A DNA stretch of 32,025 bases from Bacteroidia bacterium (GTDB lineage Bacteria > Bacteroidota > Bacteroidia > J057), in contig JAUIKF010000076.1 of NCBI GenBank assembly GCA_030430575.1, forward strand, positions 1-32,025, read 5' to 3'. Positions 24,375-31,899 of the stretch are shown here, in pieces (the stretch's first letter is position 1; each line of letters opens with the position of its first letter). The notes beneath the pieces are model-generated. The model had not been told where the DNA came from. It did no database searches and saw only the letters and a list, made by a program, of their open reading frames with translations. Both the position numbers and the translations under genes were made by a program.

Positions 24375-24908
24375 TTAATCAATTGCCTTCCTCAACCGCT
24401 TCAACGCTATCCCCATCTGCGCCTCCACCGTTTTTACCGAAATCCCTAATTCTTCGGCGATCTCTTTATAGCTCAGGCCAGCATGTCGACTCAGGCGAAA
24501 AATAGCCTGGCATCTTGGAGGAAGGTGGTTAATGGCATGTTGCAGGCGAATGTTGAGCTCTTGTGAAAATAACTCCGATTCGATTTTGGGGGGAGCAACC
24601 GCATCTGTCTCAGTGACTTCATCAAATGGGATTACAGCCTTGCGGAGGTGATTAAGGCATTGGTACTTGATGGCTTGGTAGAGGTAGGCTTTGATAGAAT
24701 GACTGATTGTGAGCCTTTTACGCCTTTGCCATACATCAACAAACACATCCTGAACGACCTCTTCACTTTCCGCTTCATTTCCCAAAAACCGCAAAGCATA
24801 ACGCGAAAGCATCACATAATACCGCTTAAATAGCACATCAAAAGCGCTTTGATCCCCTTGTTGGATCAGGGGAATCAATTGATCATCTGGGAGGTTTGTA
24901 GGGATCAA
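24375..24908 (-). CDS. ECF-type RNA polymerase sigma factor
   Basis: The 177-residue protein has sigma-70 region 2 (SAFDVLFKRYYVMLSRYALR ... SEEVVQDVFVDVW) and region 4 (LPPRCQAIFRLSRHAGLSYKEIAEELGISVKTVEAQMG), with no other domain: an ECF sigma of the Bacteroidota FecI-like expansion. It is partnered by the downstream FecR and TonB receptor genes and probably directs transcription of that uptake locus. The start appears to be a TTG at 24906-24908: an in-frame TGA lies 7 codons upstream and there is no ATG before region 2. Two other TTG codons a little downstream are alternatives. The promoter was not identified. Confidence 0.9.
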   Translation of the reverse strand: MIPTNLPDDQLIPLIQQGDQSAFDVLFKRYYVMLSRYALRFLGNEAESEEVVQDVFVDVWQRRKRLTISHSIKAYLYQAIKYQCLNHLRKAVIPFDEVTETDAVAPPKIESELFSQELNIRLQHAINHLPPRCQAIFRLSRHAGLSYKEIAEELGISVKTVEAQMGIALKRLRKAID

Positions 24909-24925
24909 GGGAGTAGGGGAGACGA

Positions 24926-24996
24926 AAGTTCAAGTTCAAATCTTATCCTGAGCCTGCCGAAGGGCCAACCTCAACCTTCTTTTTGAACTTGAACTT
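24926..24996. repeat. 15-bp inverted repeat enclosing a CCTGAG...CGAAGG element
   Basis: AAGTTCAAGTTCAAA (24926-24940) and TTTGAACTTGAACTT (24982-24996) are exact complements around a 41-nt loop. The loop contains TCCTGAGCCTGCCGAAGGG, a version of a short sequence (CCTGAGCCTGTCGAAGG) that I recall being dispersed through many bacterial genomes. It lies between the lipoprotein gene stop (25018) and the sigma start (24908). There is no T run. Confidence 0.75.
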
Positions 24997-25017
24997 GTAT
25001 TTGAGTTTGATCTTTTT

Positions 25018-26532
25018 CTACATCTCTATCGGATAGTATTCATATGCCCCTAAGTCAAAGGTCGCGTCATTTCTGGGGAATTCCCCAAAATTGTCGCGGA
25101 TGTCTACATCGAAGCGCGTACTCAGGTCAATACCCGCATCAATAACAGGGCTATTTTCCATCGGACGATAGTCAAAGTCGCGGGGCGAATTGAACAATGG
25201 ATCCATGTTTTGTAGATGATTTAGGAAATAAGGGCTGTAGTCGTACATGCGCTCTGGATCTTCGCTGGTCTTGACCAGCGTGTGGTCGAAGACTACATCA
25301 AAGCTTTTTCCAAAATCTTCTAACAACAGCTCTTCCTCCTCAGTCCCATACAAGATGGAATTGGTCATGCGGAATCGAAGATCGTATTCACCGATAATCT
25401 GCTCAGAGACAGGGTCGTAGAGGTAATTATTGGCGTAAAGCTGAGGCGTTCGACGAATAAAGCCAAAATTGTAATTGGCAAAGGTGCAGTTGTAAAACTC
25501 GTAGTTACCGCCTCCATTAGCGAGAATGGTGCGTTCCGCACAATTATGCACCAGGCAGTTTTCCATGACAAGCATAGGCGCATCCCCCAAACCATTAGGA
25601 TCAAATCCCAAGCCCCAAATGCCATAGGCGGCCATATTCCTGATTTCAGTGAACTTCATCGTCAATTTGGGCTCGTTGGAGCCACGGTAAGCTGTGGAGT
25701 CTATCCGAATCCCGATCAGGCCATTTTTGATCAACGCATGCTCTATGTGGTTGTTATAGCTGTTTTTGGTAAACCAAAGGCCTCGCCATTGGCCAGGGTT
25801 TTCCTTATAGTCCCCAAAGGAAGTCGAATCAAAGCGTGAACTATGAAGCTGGACAGGCATGCCTGGCATCCCCTGAATGACCAATCTGCCCGTATCGACA
25901 TAAATCATCGAGAAGAGGTTGAAATTGTCGTCTTTGAAAGGCGTAAAGGCAATGCGCGTCCCTGCTGCGAGGGTGAGGGTAGCTCCTCCCTCCACAACCA
26001 GAGGTCCATCTACAACGATAAATTTGTCGGTAGGTAGCGTCGTATCATTTCGAATCACTGGGATCAGGTACCGCCCCAGGGAGTCCCTTTCTGTGCGAAT
26101 CAGGTAAGCATCTATGATTCTGGCGCGGACCATCACTTGTTGGAGTTCTCCGCCTACCTCAAAATTGATAAACTCCTCAATGAAATTATCGCGCTCTGTC
26201 GAAGTGAAGGTGACAAAGACATGGAGGCTATCGCCTTTGGCGAGTTCGACGTCAGAGACGTCGTCGGCGACAACGCCATCTACGATGAGCGAAAGCTCCG
26301 AGTCCAGGCCCGAATTGAGCCATACGCGAGAGATACGGACGTTTTTCTTGGTATTGTTGGTGACAATCAAGCGACCCGTAGGCGCCTGATGGGTAGTGAA
26401 AATAGAATCATATTTGAGGGTATCAGCAGAAAAGTCCAGCATACCTTCTTCGACAAACACACGAGGCTTTTCACATGCACTTAGGGCTACAATAAAAAGC
26501 GTAATGACTCCGAAATAGAATGTTAATTTCAT
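25018..26532 (-). CDS. Lipoprotein with a right-handed parallel beta-helix domain
   Basis: The 504-residue protein has a lipoprotein signal (MKLTFYFGVITLFIVALSAC, lipidated C20) and an N-terminal Ig-like region (LKYDSIFTTHQAPTGRLIVT). About residues 170-440 form parallel beta-helix turns (IVVDGPLVVEGGATLTLAAG, HIEHALIKNGLIGIRI, MKFTEIRNMAAYGIWGLGF, YEFYNCTFANYNFGF). The ending RPMENSPVIDAGIDL...FDLGAYEYYP is the choice-of-anchor-Q-like C-terminus frequent in Bacteroidota. It is probably anchored to the outer membrane and surface-exposed, with unknown function; beta-helix folds often bind or cleave polysaccharide, but no catalytic motif was seen. It is transcribed in the same direction as the sigma gene, but a repeat separates them. 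Confidence 0.8.
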   Translation of the reverse strand: MKLTFYFGVITLFIVALSACEKPRVFVEEGMLDFSADTLKYDSIFTTHQAPTGRLIVTNNTKKNVRISRVWLNSGLDSELSLIVDGVVADDVSDVELAKGDSLHVFVTFTSTERDNFIEEFINFEVGGELQQVMVRARIIDAYLIRTERDSLGRYLIPVIRNDTTLPTDKFIVVDGPLVVEGGATLTLAAGTRIAFTPFKDDNFNLFSMIYVDTGRLVIQGMPGMPVQLHSSRFDSTSFGDYKENPGQWRGLWFTKNSYNNHIEHALIKNGLIGIRIDSTAYRGSNEPKLTMKFTEIRNMAAYGIWGLGFDPNGLGDAPMLVMENCLVHNCAERTILANGGGNYEFYNCTFANYNFGFIRRTPQLYANNYLYDPVSEQIIGEYDLRFRMTNSILYGTEEEELLLEDFGKSFDVVFDHTLVKTSEDPERMYDYSPYFLNHLQNMDPLFNSPRDFDYRPMENSPVIDAGIDLSTRFDVDIRDNFGEFPRNDATFDLGAYEYYPIEM

Positions 26533-26595
26533 CCTACAAACATAGGACTATTGCCAAAAAGATTCTAGGTAAAAAAAAATATGCTATCTTGAGCT

Positions 26596-27246
26596 ATGGC
26601 TAACAAAACTGCAATGCTTGTTGGAGCCACTGGCCTAGTAGGGGGCTTCTTAATGGATTTACTATTGGCTTCATCCTATTATGATGAAGTGAAAGTGTTG
26701 ACAAGGCGTAGCTTAAAGGCGGATCACCCTAAGCTTAGAGAGCTGTTAGTGGATTTTGATGATTTATCATCTTATGCTGATGATATGGTCGCGGACGATG
26801 TGTATTGCTGTATAGGTACTACCATCAAAAAAGCCAAAACCCAGGAACGGTTTCGCAAAGTAGACCATGATTATCCCCTCGAAGTAGCGAAGATTGCCCG
26901 AAAGAATGGAGCTTCACAATACCTGCTGCTTACAGCAATGGGAGCTGATAAGAATTCGATGATTTTTTATAATCGGGTAAAGGGGGAGATAGAGGACCAT
27001 ATTGTGGCATTAGGCTTTGATACAACACTTATCTTTAGGCCTTCTTTGTTGTTGGGAAAGCGGGATGAGATCCGCCCCATGGAAAAACTAGGACAAACCG
27101 TGATGTCAGCCTTAGATCCCCTTATGCTAGGGCCGTTGGGACGATATAAGGCAGTTCCTGCTACAGAGGTAGCTAATGCCATGTTACGCGAAGGGATGGC
27201 TGGCCATAAGGGCAAAAAGGTGCTTCTTTCTGATGAATTAGGGTGA
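26596..27246 (+). CDS. NAD(P)-binding atypical SDR oxidoreductase (HTATIP2-like)
   Basis: The 216-residue protein starts with the nucleotide-binding motif GATGLVGG (10-17) and VLTRR, and has the family features DDVYCCIGTTIKKA, FRKVDHDYPLEVAK, LLLTAMGAD, YNRVKGEIE (YxxxK) and FRPSLLLG. This matches the HTATIP2/TIP30-like atypical short-chain dehydrogenases, common single-domain cytoplasmic proteins in Bacteroidota whose substrates are unknown. The gene is divergent from the lipoprotein gene with 63 nt between start codons. The 10-bp dyad ATTTCCGAAA / TTTCGGAAAT at 27285-27311 follows its stop. Confidence 0.8.
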   Translation: MANKTAMLVGATGLVGGFLMDLLLASSYYDEVKVLTRRSLKADHPKLRELLVDFDDLSSYADDMVADDVYCCIGTTIKKAKTQERFRKVDHDYPLEVAKIARKNGASQYLLLTAMGADKNSMIFYNRVKGEIEDHIVALGFDTTLIFRPSLLLGKRDEIRPMEKLGQTVMSALDPLMLGPLGRYKAVPATEVANAMLREGMAGHKGKKVLLSDELG

Positions 27247-27284
27247 GAATTTTAGCTGAAATATTTTTTGACTTTTCGTAATTA

Positions 27285-27311
27285 ATTTCCGAAATTAGCG
27301 TTTTCGGAAAT
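27285..27311. repeat. 10-bp inverted repeat upstream of the secreted thioredoxin gene
   Basis: ATTTCCGAAA (27285-27294) and TTTCGGAAAT (27302-27311) are exact complements around the 7-nt loop TTAGCGT, 40 nt before the ATG at 27351. It could be an operator or a weak terminator for the oxidoreductase gene; no T run follows directly. Confidence 0.5.
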
Positions 27312-27350
27312 CGTGACTTATTTAATTCTTTAACCCCTCTTATTAGCAAT

Positions 27351-28802
27351 ATGCTAAAGTTTATTTCTACTTTTATTCTTGCTTCCCTTCTCTTTCTTTC
27401 CCCCGTCTTTGCACAACCTAATAACCCCGCCACTGCACCCAATTGGACATTGACTGACATGAATGGTCAATCTCACACCCTCAATGACTACCTGGATCAG
27501 GGAGTTACAGTTATTATGGACATGTGGGCGACTTGGTGTGGACCTTGTATCGGTTCCTTGCCTGGTCTGGAGCAAATATGGGCATCCCATGGCTTTAGTG
27601 CTACAGGTGATAGCAGCATCATGATTCTCTCTGTGGAGATCGATGGTGGCACCTCCAATGAGGCCAGTATTGTCAGCCAATACATGATTCACAACCCTGT
27701 ATTTGACAATGGCCACATGATTGACAGCCTCAATTACAGTTCAGGATTTATCCCTACATTCTTTGTCGTATGTCCCGACCATTCATACACTATGTATGTG
27801 GGTGGGATTGGCAATGATCCCACTCCTTTGCTGAATATTGTCAATTCATGTGCGGCTCCTCCAACAACATCTGTAGATGTGCAGGTGAAAGATGGGTGGT
27901 ATACGGGTGATGTTGGTGCTTGTATTGGCGATGAAGTCAATCAATCGCTTTGGATCAAAAATATGGGTAGCCAGCCATTGACTTCTGCGGGAGTAGAACT
28001 TCGCATGAATGGTACCTTGATTACCACCTTTCCTTGGATGGGTAACCTGGCTCAGTTTGAGTCTGAAGAAGTGGTGCTTCCGTCACTCGCCAATTTTCCT
28101 GGAACCAGTGACCTTTCCTATACCCTTGTCAATCCCAATGGGATGGTGGACGAAAATACGGCTGACAATGAACTGACCCAGAAGGTGGAAGGCCTTCAGA
28201 TTTATGACGTGGAGCTAGAGTTGACGCTACGGACTGACCGCTGGGGTGATGAGACTTCCTGGGATATCAAGAATAGCCTGGGAGTTATTGTTGCTGAAGG
28301 CGGCAAGGTAAGTGGATATGGCAATAGCAGTACTTTTGTGGAGCCGATCACTTTGCCCGTTTTTGGGGAGTGCTATTCCTTTACCTTATATGATAGCTAT
28401 GGAGATGGAATCACTGATGGCGGTGGATTTGATCTTATCGTCAAAACAACTGGGCAAACAATCATGACTAGCAGTGGTGATTTTGAATCCAATACAGGAA
28501 CCAAGTTCAATAATGTTGACAATACAGCCATTGATGAGACTGCCTTTGTCAATGACCTCAAAGTCTATCCGAATCCATTCCATGGCGAAGCGCGGGTCAG
28601 TTTCGATTTGGTGAGTGCAGAGCAGGTGCGGATAGATTTGGTGGATATTGTAGGCAAAAAGTTGATGTCTAAAGATTTTGGGATGATGGGTACAGGCCAT
28701 CAGGAAGTGCGTATTTCTGCTGGAAACATTCCTGCGGGTATCTATTTTCTCCAAGTCGTAATTGGCAATCAGCACACCAGTCGTAAGGTGACGCTGAAGT
28801 AG
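27351..28802 (+). CDS. T9SS-exported thioredoxin-like protein
   Basis: The 483-residue protein has a signal peptide (ending LSPVFAQ) and a thioredoxin/AhpC-TSA domain at about 28-165 with the redox centre WCGPC (C63, C66) and the cis-proline loop FIPT. A CARDB-like beta domain follows (about 175-285; VKDGWYTGDVGACIGDEVNQ), then a beta-sandwich with ITLPVFGECYSFTLYDSYGD. The C-terminus is a type A T9SS sorting domain (VYPNPFHGEARVSFDL ... IPAGIYFLQVV ... SRKVTLK). It should be carried across the outer membrane by T9SS and anchored or released, placing a thiol-disulfide oxidoreductase outside the cell. It has its own leader with a 10-bp dyad upstream. Confidence 0.88.
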   Translation: MLKFISTFILASLLFLSPVFAQPNNPATAPNWTLTDMNGQSHTLNDYLDQGVTVIMDMWATWCGPCIGSLPGLEQIWASHGFSATGDSSIMILSVEIDGGTSNEASIVSQYMIHNPVFDNGHMIDSLNYSSGFIPTFFVVCPDHSYTMYVGGIGNDPTPLLNIVNSCAAPPTTSVDVQVKDGWYTGDVGACIGDEVNQSLWIKNMGSQPLTSAGVELRMNGTLITTFPWMGNLAQFESEEVVLPSLANFPGTSDLSYTLVNPNGMVDENTADNELTQKVEGLQIYDVELELTLRTDRWGDETSWDIKNSLGVIVAEGGKVSGYGNSSTFVEPITLPVFGECYSFTLYDSYGDGITDGGGFDLIVKTTGQTIMTSSGDFESNTGTKFNNVDNTAIDETAFVNDLKVYPNPFHGEARVSFDLVSAEQVRIDLVDIVGKKLMSKDFGMMGTGHQEVRISAGNIPAGIYFLQVVIGNQHTSRKVTLK

Positions 28803-28831
28803 GGAGTAATTTTGAATGATTGAATGCTTGC

Positions 28832-28851
28832 CCTGAGTCTATCGAAGGGGT
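28832..28851. repeat. Second copy of the CCTGAG...CGAAGG dispersed element
   Basis: CCCTGAGTCTATCGAAGGGG matches the copy at 24945-24964 at most positions and sits in the gap between the two T9SS cargo genes. Flanking it, TTTTGAAT occurs on both sides (28811 and 28854). Confidence 0.55.
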
Positions 28852-28918
28852 GAATTTTGAATAAAAACTTCTTTCACATGCTTTTATCATTAATGAATTT
28901 CCCCCAATTAGGCGACTT

Positions 28919-28983
28919 TTTGTAGACTGAAAAAACCTTATATTTGTCAAAGGCCCATAGCGAGTATTCGTTATGGGCTTTTT
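28919..28983 (+). promoter_or_regulatory. Promoter followed immediately by a terminator-like hairpin
   Basis: TTTG (28919-28922) precedes a perfect -7 box TATATTTG (28939-28946) at a short 16-bp spacing. The predicted start point (about 28953) is the base of the hairpin GCCCATAGCGA / TCGTTATGGGC (28953-28963, 28968-28978), which is followed by five T. Position suggests a terminator for the thioredoxin gene, an attenuator, or a 5' stem-loop for the next gene. Confidence 0.5.
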
Positions 28984-29016
28984 ATTCGTTTAAGGGAAAA
29001 TAAATTTCGACCCATT

Positions 29017-30888
29017 ATGTACCGGATTATTAGTTTGCTTGGTGTGATGTTTTTGTTAGGACAAATGTTCGCTCAATCGCGGGAAGTTATAGCGACCAAA
29101 CATCCGCTGTTATTTGTGCCAAAGACCAGCACTGTCAACCCCTTAGATAGGCAGCCCGATTGGTATCCTCAAATGCGCAATACAGATAGATTGCATCAAC
29201 CTCATCCCGCCCAAAAAGCTATTTATCAATCCCGCTTAGAAGAGATCGGAAGTGAAGGACAAAGTGTTGGTAGCCAGTCGATTACTCCAAACCTAAGAAC
29301 TTCTACTTCAAGCAGTCCCTTACGTTATAGCGGCTTCCCCGCAAATGTCCGAGATACTGGCAACCCCAATGACAATGACATTGCCATAAGTAAGGATGGG
29401 GCACGAATTATCAGTGTAGTCAACTTAGACATTAGTGCCTATGATAGTGCAGGTTCGGAACTATTTAGCAAGTCTTTGCAAGCCTTTAGCCCAGATGTGG
29501 GCAACAACCAAAAGTTTGATCCACGAATCTTGTACGATCCCCTCCACGACCGTTTTATCTTTGTCTGCCTCAACGGCTTTAATCCTACCACTACCCGCGT
29601 GGTACTGGCCTTTTCGTCCACCAATCGGCCAGAAGACCCTTGGTACGTTTATGGCCTGAACGCCAATGTGGAATTGATAACGGGAGTGGATGTGTGGGCT
29701 GATTTTCCCCATATTGGCATTACCCGAGAAGAGCTATTTGTTTCTGTAAATCTCTTCAATGCCGACAATGAAGGCCAAGGTACAGGAGTTTGGCAAATAG
29801 ATTTGGAGAAAGGATATGATGGAGAAGACCTGGTGGTCCAAACGCATAGCCTGCAAGGGACATTTTCGATTTCCCCTGTGCATGGTGCTGTAGAGCCCTA
29901 TGGGCCGAATATGTATTTTGTAGACAATGTAAGCCTTGGGGCTGACAATCGGATTTTCCTCCATGAAATCAGCAATACCATTGCTGAAAACGGACAATTT
30001 AACACAGTTCTGACATTTACAGATCAATCCTATCGACTCTCGCCTGGGGGAAGGCAAAAAGATGTGCCCATCATTTTGATGGCAGGAGACTGCCGCATTC
30101 ATTCAGCTTATAAGATTGATAACCGGATCTATTTTGGGTTTAATGCGCGCGCTGGTGGAAAAGCAGGGATCTATTTTGGTACCTTAAAATTATCTCCTAT
30201 CGCCCCTACCTTCTCGTCTCTGGACAGTGAACTGTTATTCGATGACCGCTTTGACATGGCATATCCCAGCCTGGCCTGGGGCGGTTGTCGCAATGCCAGG
30301 GGCACCCAACATGCTACCATGATGATGGTGAATATAAGTGCCCCAGATACCTTTCCGGGGAATGCTGTATATCAGATAGATACCCTTGGAGATTTAAGCG
30401 AACCTACGGTCTGCGGTTTGGGGAATCGCTATTTGGGGCGATTGGAAAATAATCCAGACAGTGTCTGGCGGTGGGGAGACTATACAGGCATTTCCAGCCC
30501 TACACCTGGAGAGGTATGGGTGGCTGGGTATACTGTCACTGGGGCAGGCCGCAATCAGACCATTGTTTCGCGTGTATTCAATCCAGATTGTTCGGAAATC
30601 CCTCAACCACCGTTGCCTCCCCTGATCGAGGAGACACGGGTCATTCCCTTTCCCAATCCGGTGAATGGCATGTTGAATTTCAAAGTGGAAATTGCTACAT
30701 CAGCCATGTATAGAGCTACGATTATCGATCCTACTGGGCGACGTATCCATACCCTGATAGAAGGGCAGCTTGAGGCAGGGACTGCCCAGGTGTCCTTCAA
30801 CACTGAGCCGTTGGCTGCGGGAATTTATATCCTCTTGCTGGAAAGCAATGGGGATCGGGTGTTGTATGAGAAATTTGTGGTGGAGTAA
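29017..30888 (+). CDS. T9SS-exported protein with a propeller-like domain, function unknown
   Basis: The 623-residue protein has a signal peptide (MYRIISLLGVMFLLGQMFAQ) and a long beta-rich body with repeated motifs suggestive of a propeller (NDNDIAISKDGARIISVVNL, FDPRILYDPLHDRFIFVCL, WADFPHIGITREELFVSVNL, WRWGDYTGIS). A proline-rich linker (PQPPLPPLIEE) follows, then a type A T9SS sorting domain (PFPNPVNGMLNFKVEI ... LAAGIYILLLESNG ... YEKFVVE). I recognise no enzymatic motif; the pattern resembles other uncharacterised secreted Bacteroidota proteins. It should be translocated by T9SS and exposed on or released from the cell surface. A promoter/hairpin precedes it. Confidence 0.8.
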   Translation: MYRIISLLGVMFLLGQMFAQSREVIATKHPLLFVPKTSTVNPLDRQPDWYPQMRNTDRLHQPHPAQKAIYQSRLEEIGSEGQSVGSQSITPNLRTSTSSSPLRYSGFPANVRDTGNPNDNDIAISKDGARIISVVNLDISAYDSAGSELFSKSLQAFSPDVGNNQKFDPRILYDPLHDRFIFVCLNGFNPTTTRVVLAFSSTNRPEDPWYVYGLNANVELITGVDVWADFPHIGITREELFVSVNLFNADNEGQGTGVWQIDLEKGYDGEDLVVQTHSLQGTFSISPVHGAVEPYGPNMYFVDNVSLGADNRIFLHEISNTIAENGQFNTVLTFTDQSYRLSPGGRQKDVPIILMAGDCRIHSAYKIDNRIYFGFNARAGGKAGIYFGTLKLSPIAPTFSSLDSELLFDDRFDMAYPSLAWGGCRNARGTQHATMMMVNISAPDTFPGNAVYQIDTLGDLSEPTVCGLGNRYLGRLENNPDSVWRWGDYTGISSPTPGEVWVAGYTVTGAGRNQTIVSRVFNPDCSEIPQPPLPPLIEETRVIPFPNPVNGMLNFKVEIATSAMYRATIIDPTGRRIHTLIEGQLEAGTAQVSFNTEPLAAGIYILLLESNGDRVLYEKFVVE

Positions 30889-30928
30889 TAAGTTTTTGTG
30901 CCCTGCAAATTTCATTTGTTGGAGAAAT

Positions 30929-30959
30929 TAAAAAACAGGAGGAATTAAATTCCCCCTGT
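30929..30959 (-). terminator. Rho-independent terminator of the second PlsC-like gene
   Basis: ACAGGAGGAAT (30935-30945) and ATTCCCCCTGT (30949-30959) pair with one mismatch around a TAA loop. On the minus strand a run of six T follows. It lies about 55 nt after the stop at 31015. Confidence 0.7.
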
Positions 30960-31014
30960 ACTTAGGATTCTGCACTTCAACCATATCAAAACTTAAATTT
31001 TATTCCAACTAAAT

Positions 31015-31827
31015 TTATGTTATGGTGATTTCGGAAGGCCATGACGCTTGATCCTTGCTGTATGAAGGCAAAGACTCTGGATACAGAAGAGATAACTTCC
31101 TGTCCGTCCTTGTTTCCTTCAATTTGCTGTCAATCCATTTTTGGGTTTGGTGTAAAAGCCGATCTGGGTCGTTGGAGTAAATTGCTCGCCCTAATCCTAC
31201 AGATACTTCTATAACGGGCTTCATACAAAGTCTGAACAAATGGGAAATCAATGAATCATTCCCTACCCAAGCGTCAAGCGGATCTCGATACTCTATGGCT
31301 ACTGGAATAATAGGGAACCCTTGTTCGGCAGCTACAATAAAAGTCCCTTTTCTAAAAGCAATAGTTTGCGGACTGGAATGGGTAGTACCTTCTGGGTAGA
31401 TAAAAACAGACTTGCCTGCATGGAGAGTATCAGCAATAGCTTCGCGTGTTTGACGCCGACCTTGCTTGTCAGTTCTTTTTCCACATAACACCCCTGTGAT
31501 TTTGCTAATATAACCTATAAGGGACCACTGGGCGACATCAGCTTTGGCGACTGGGAGGAAAATATGATCTTGATGGAAAACAACGGTGTCAAGATATGAA
31601 CGATGATTGGCTACGAAAATAACAGGCCCTTGGGGAGACCTGCCAGTTAGCGTTAGATTGATCCGCAATCGTCTGATCAGAAAATGGGCTAGTTTTTTTC
31701 GTTGGCTGAGTGCCCAATCTAAGTCATGACCCTTAATGATACTTCTGAAAAAGCATTTACTTACAAATATTCCTACGGCTGCGAATATCCCCACAATCCT
31801 AAAAAAGGCAAATATGTTTTTATGCAT
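31015..31827 (-). CDS. PlsC-like lysophospholipid acyltransferase
   Basis: The 270-residue protein starts with a hydrophobic segment (NIFAFFRIVGIFAAVGIFVS), a likely membrane anchor. It has the acyltransferase motifs NHRSYLD (H75, D80), GVLCGKRTDKQGRRQ (motif II region) and FIYPEGTTH (145-148, motif III), with FIVAAEQGFPIIPVAIEYRD as motif IV. This is the standard 1-acyl-sn-glycerol-3-phosphate or related lysolipid acyltransferase fold at the cytoplasmic face of the membrane. It is longer and more canonical than the PlsC-like gene at 13523. It ends before its own terminator and starts 72 nt from the right-hand IS end. Confidence 0.85.
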   Translation of the reverse strand: MHKNIFAFFRIVGIFAAVGIFVSKCFFRSIIKGHDLDWALSQRKKLAHFLIRRLRINLTLTGRSPQGPVIFVANHRSYLDTVVFHQDHIFLPVAKADVAQWSLIGYISKITGVLCGKRTDKQGRRQTREAIADTLHAGKSVFIYPEGTTHSSPQTIAFRKGTFIVAAEQGFPIIPVAIEYRDPLDAWVGNDSLISHLFRLCMKPVIEVSVGLGRAIYSNDPDRLLHQTQKWIDSKLKETRTDRKLSLLYPESLPSYSKDQASWPSEITIT

Positions 31828-31899
31828 TCCTACTATATTATGGGCTGCATAATAAAAACTGTTTTTTAGGGGAAAATTAAGTGGATATTAATTTTTTAA

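Noticed and set aside
26537-26544. TATGTTTG (minus strand) as a promoter of the beta-helix lipoprotein gene
   Set aside because: It matches the -7 consensus but would start transcription at the ATG itself, leaving no leader, and no -33 box lies at the right distance.
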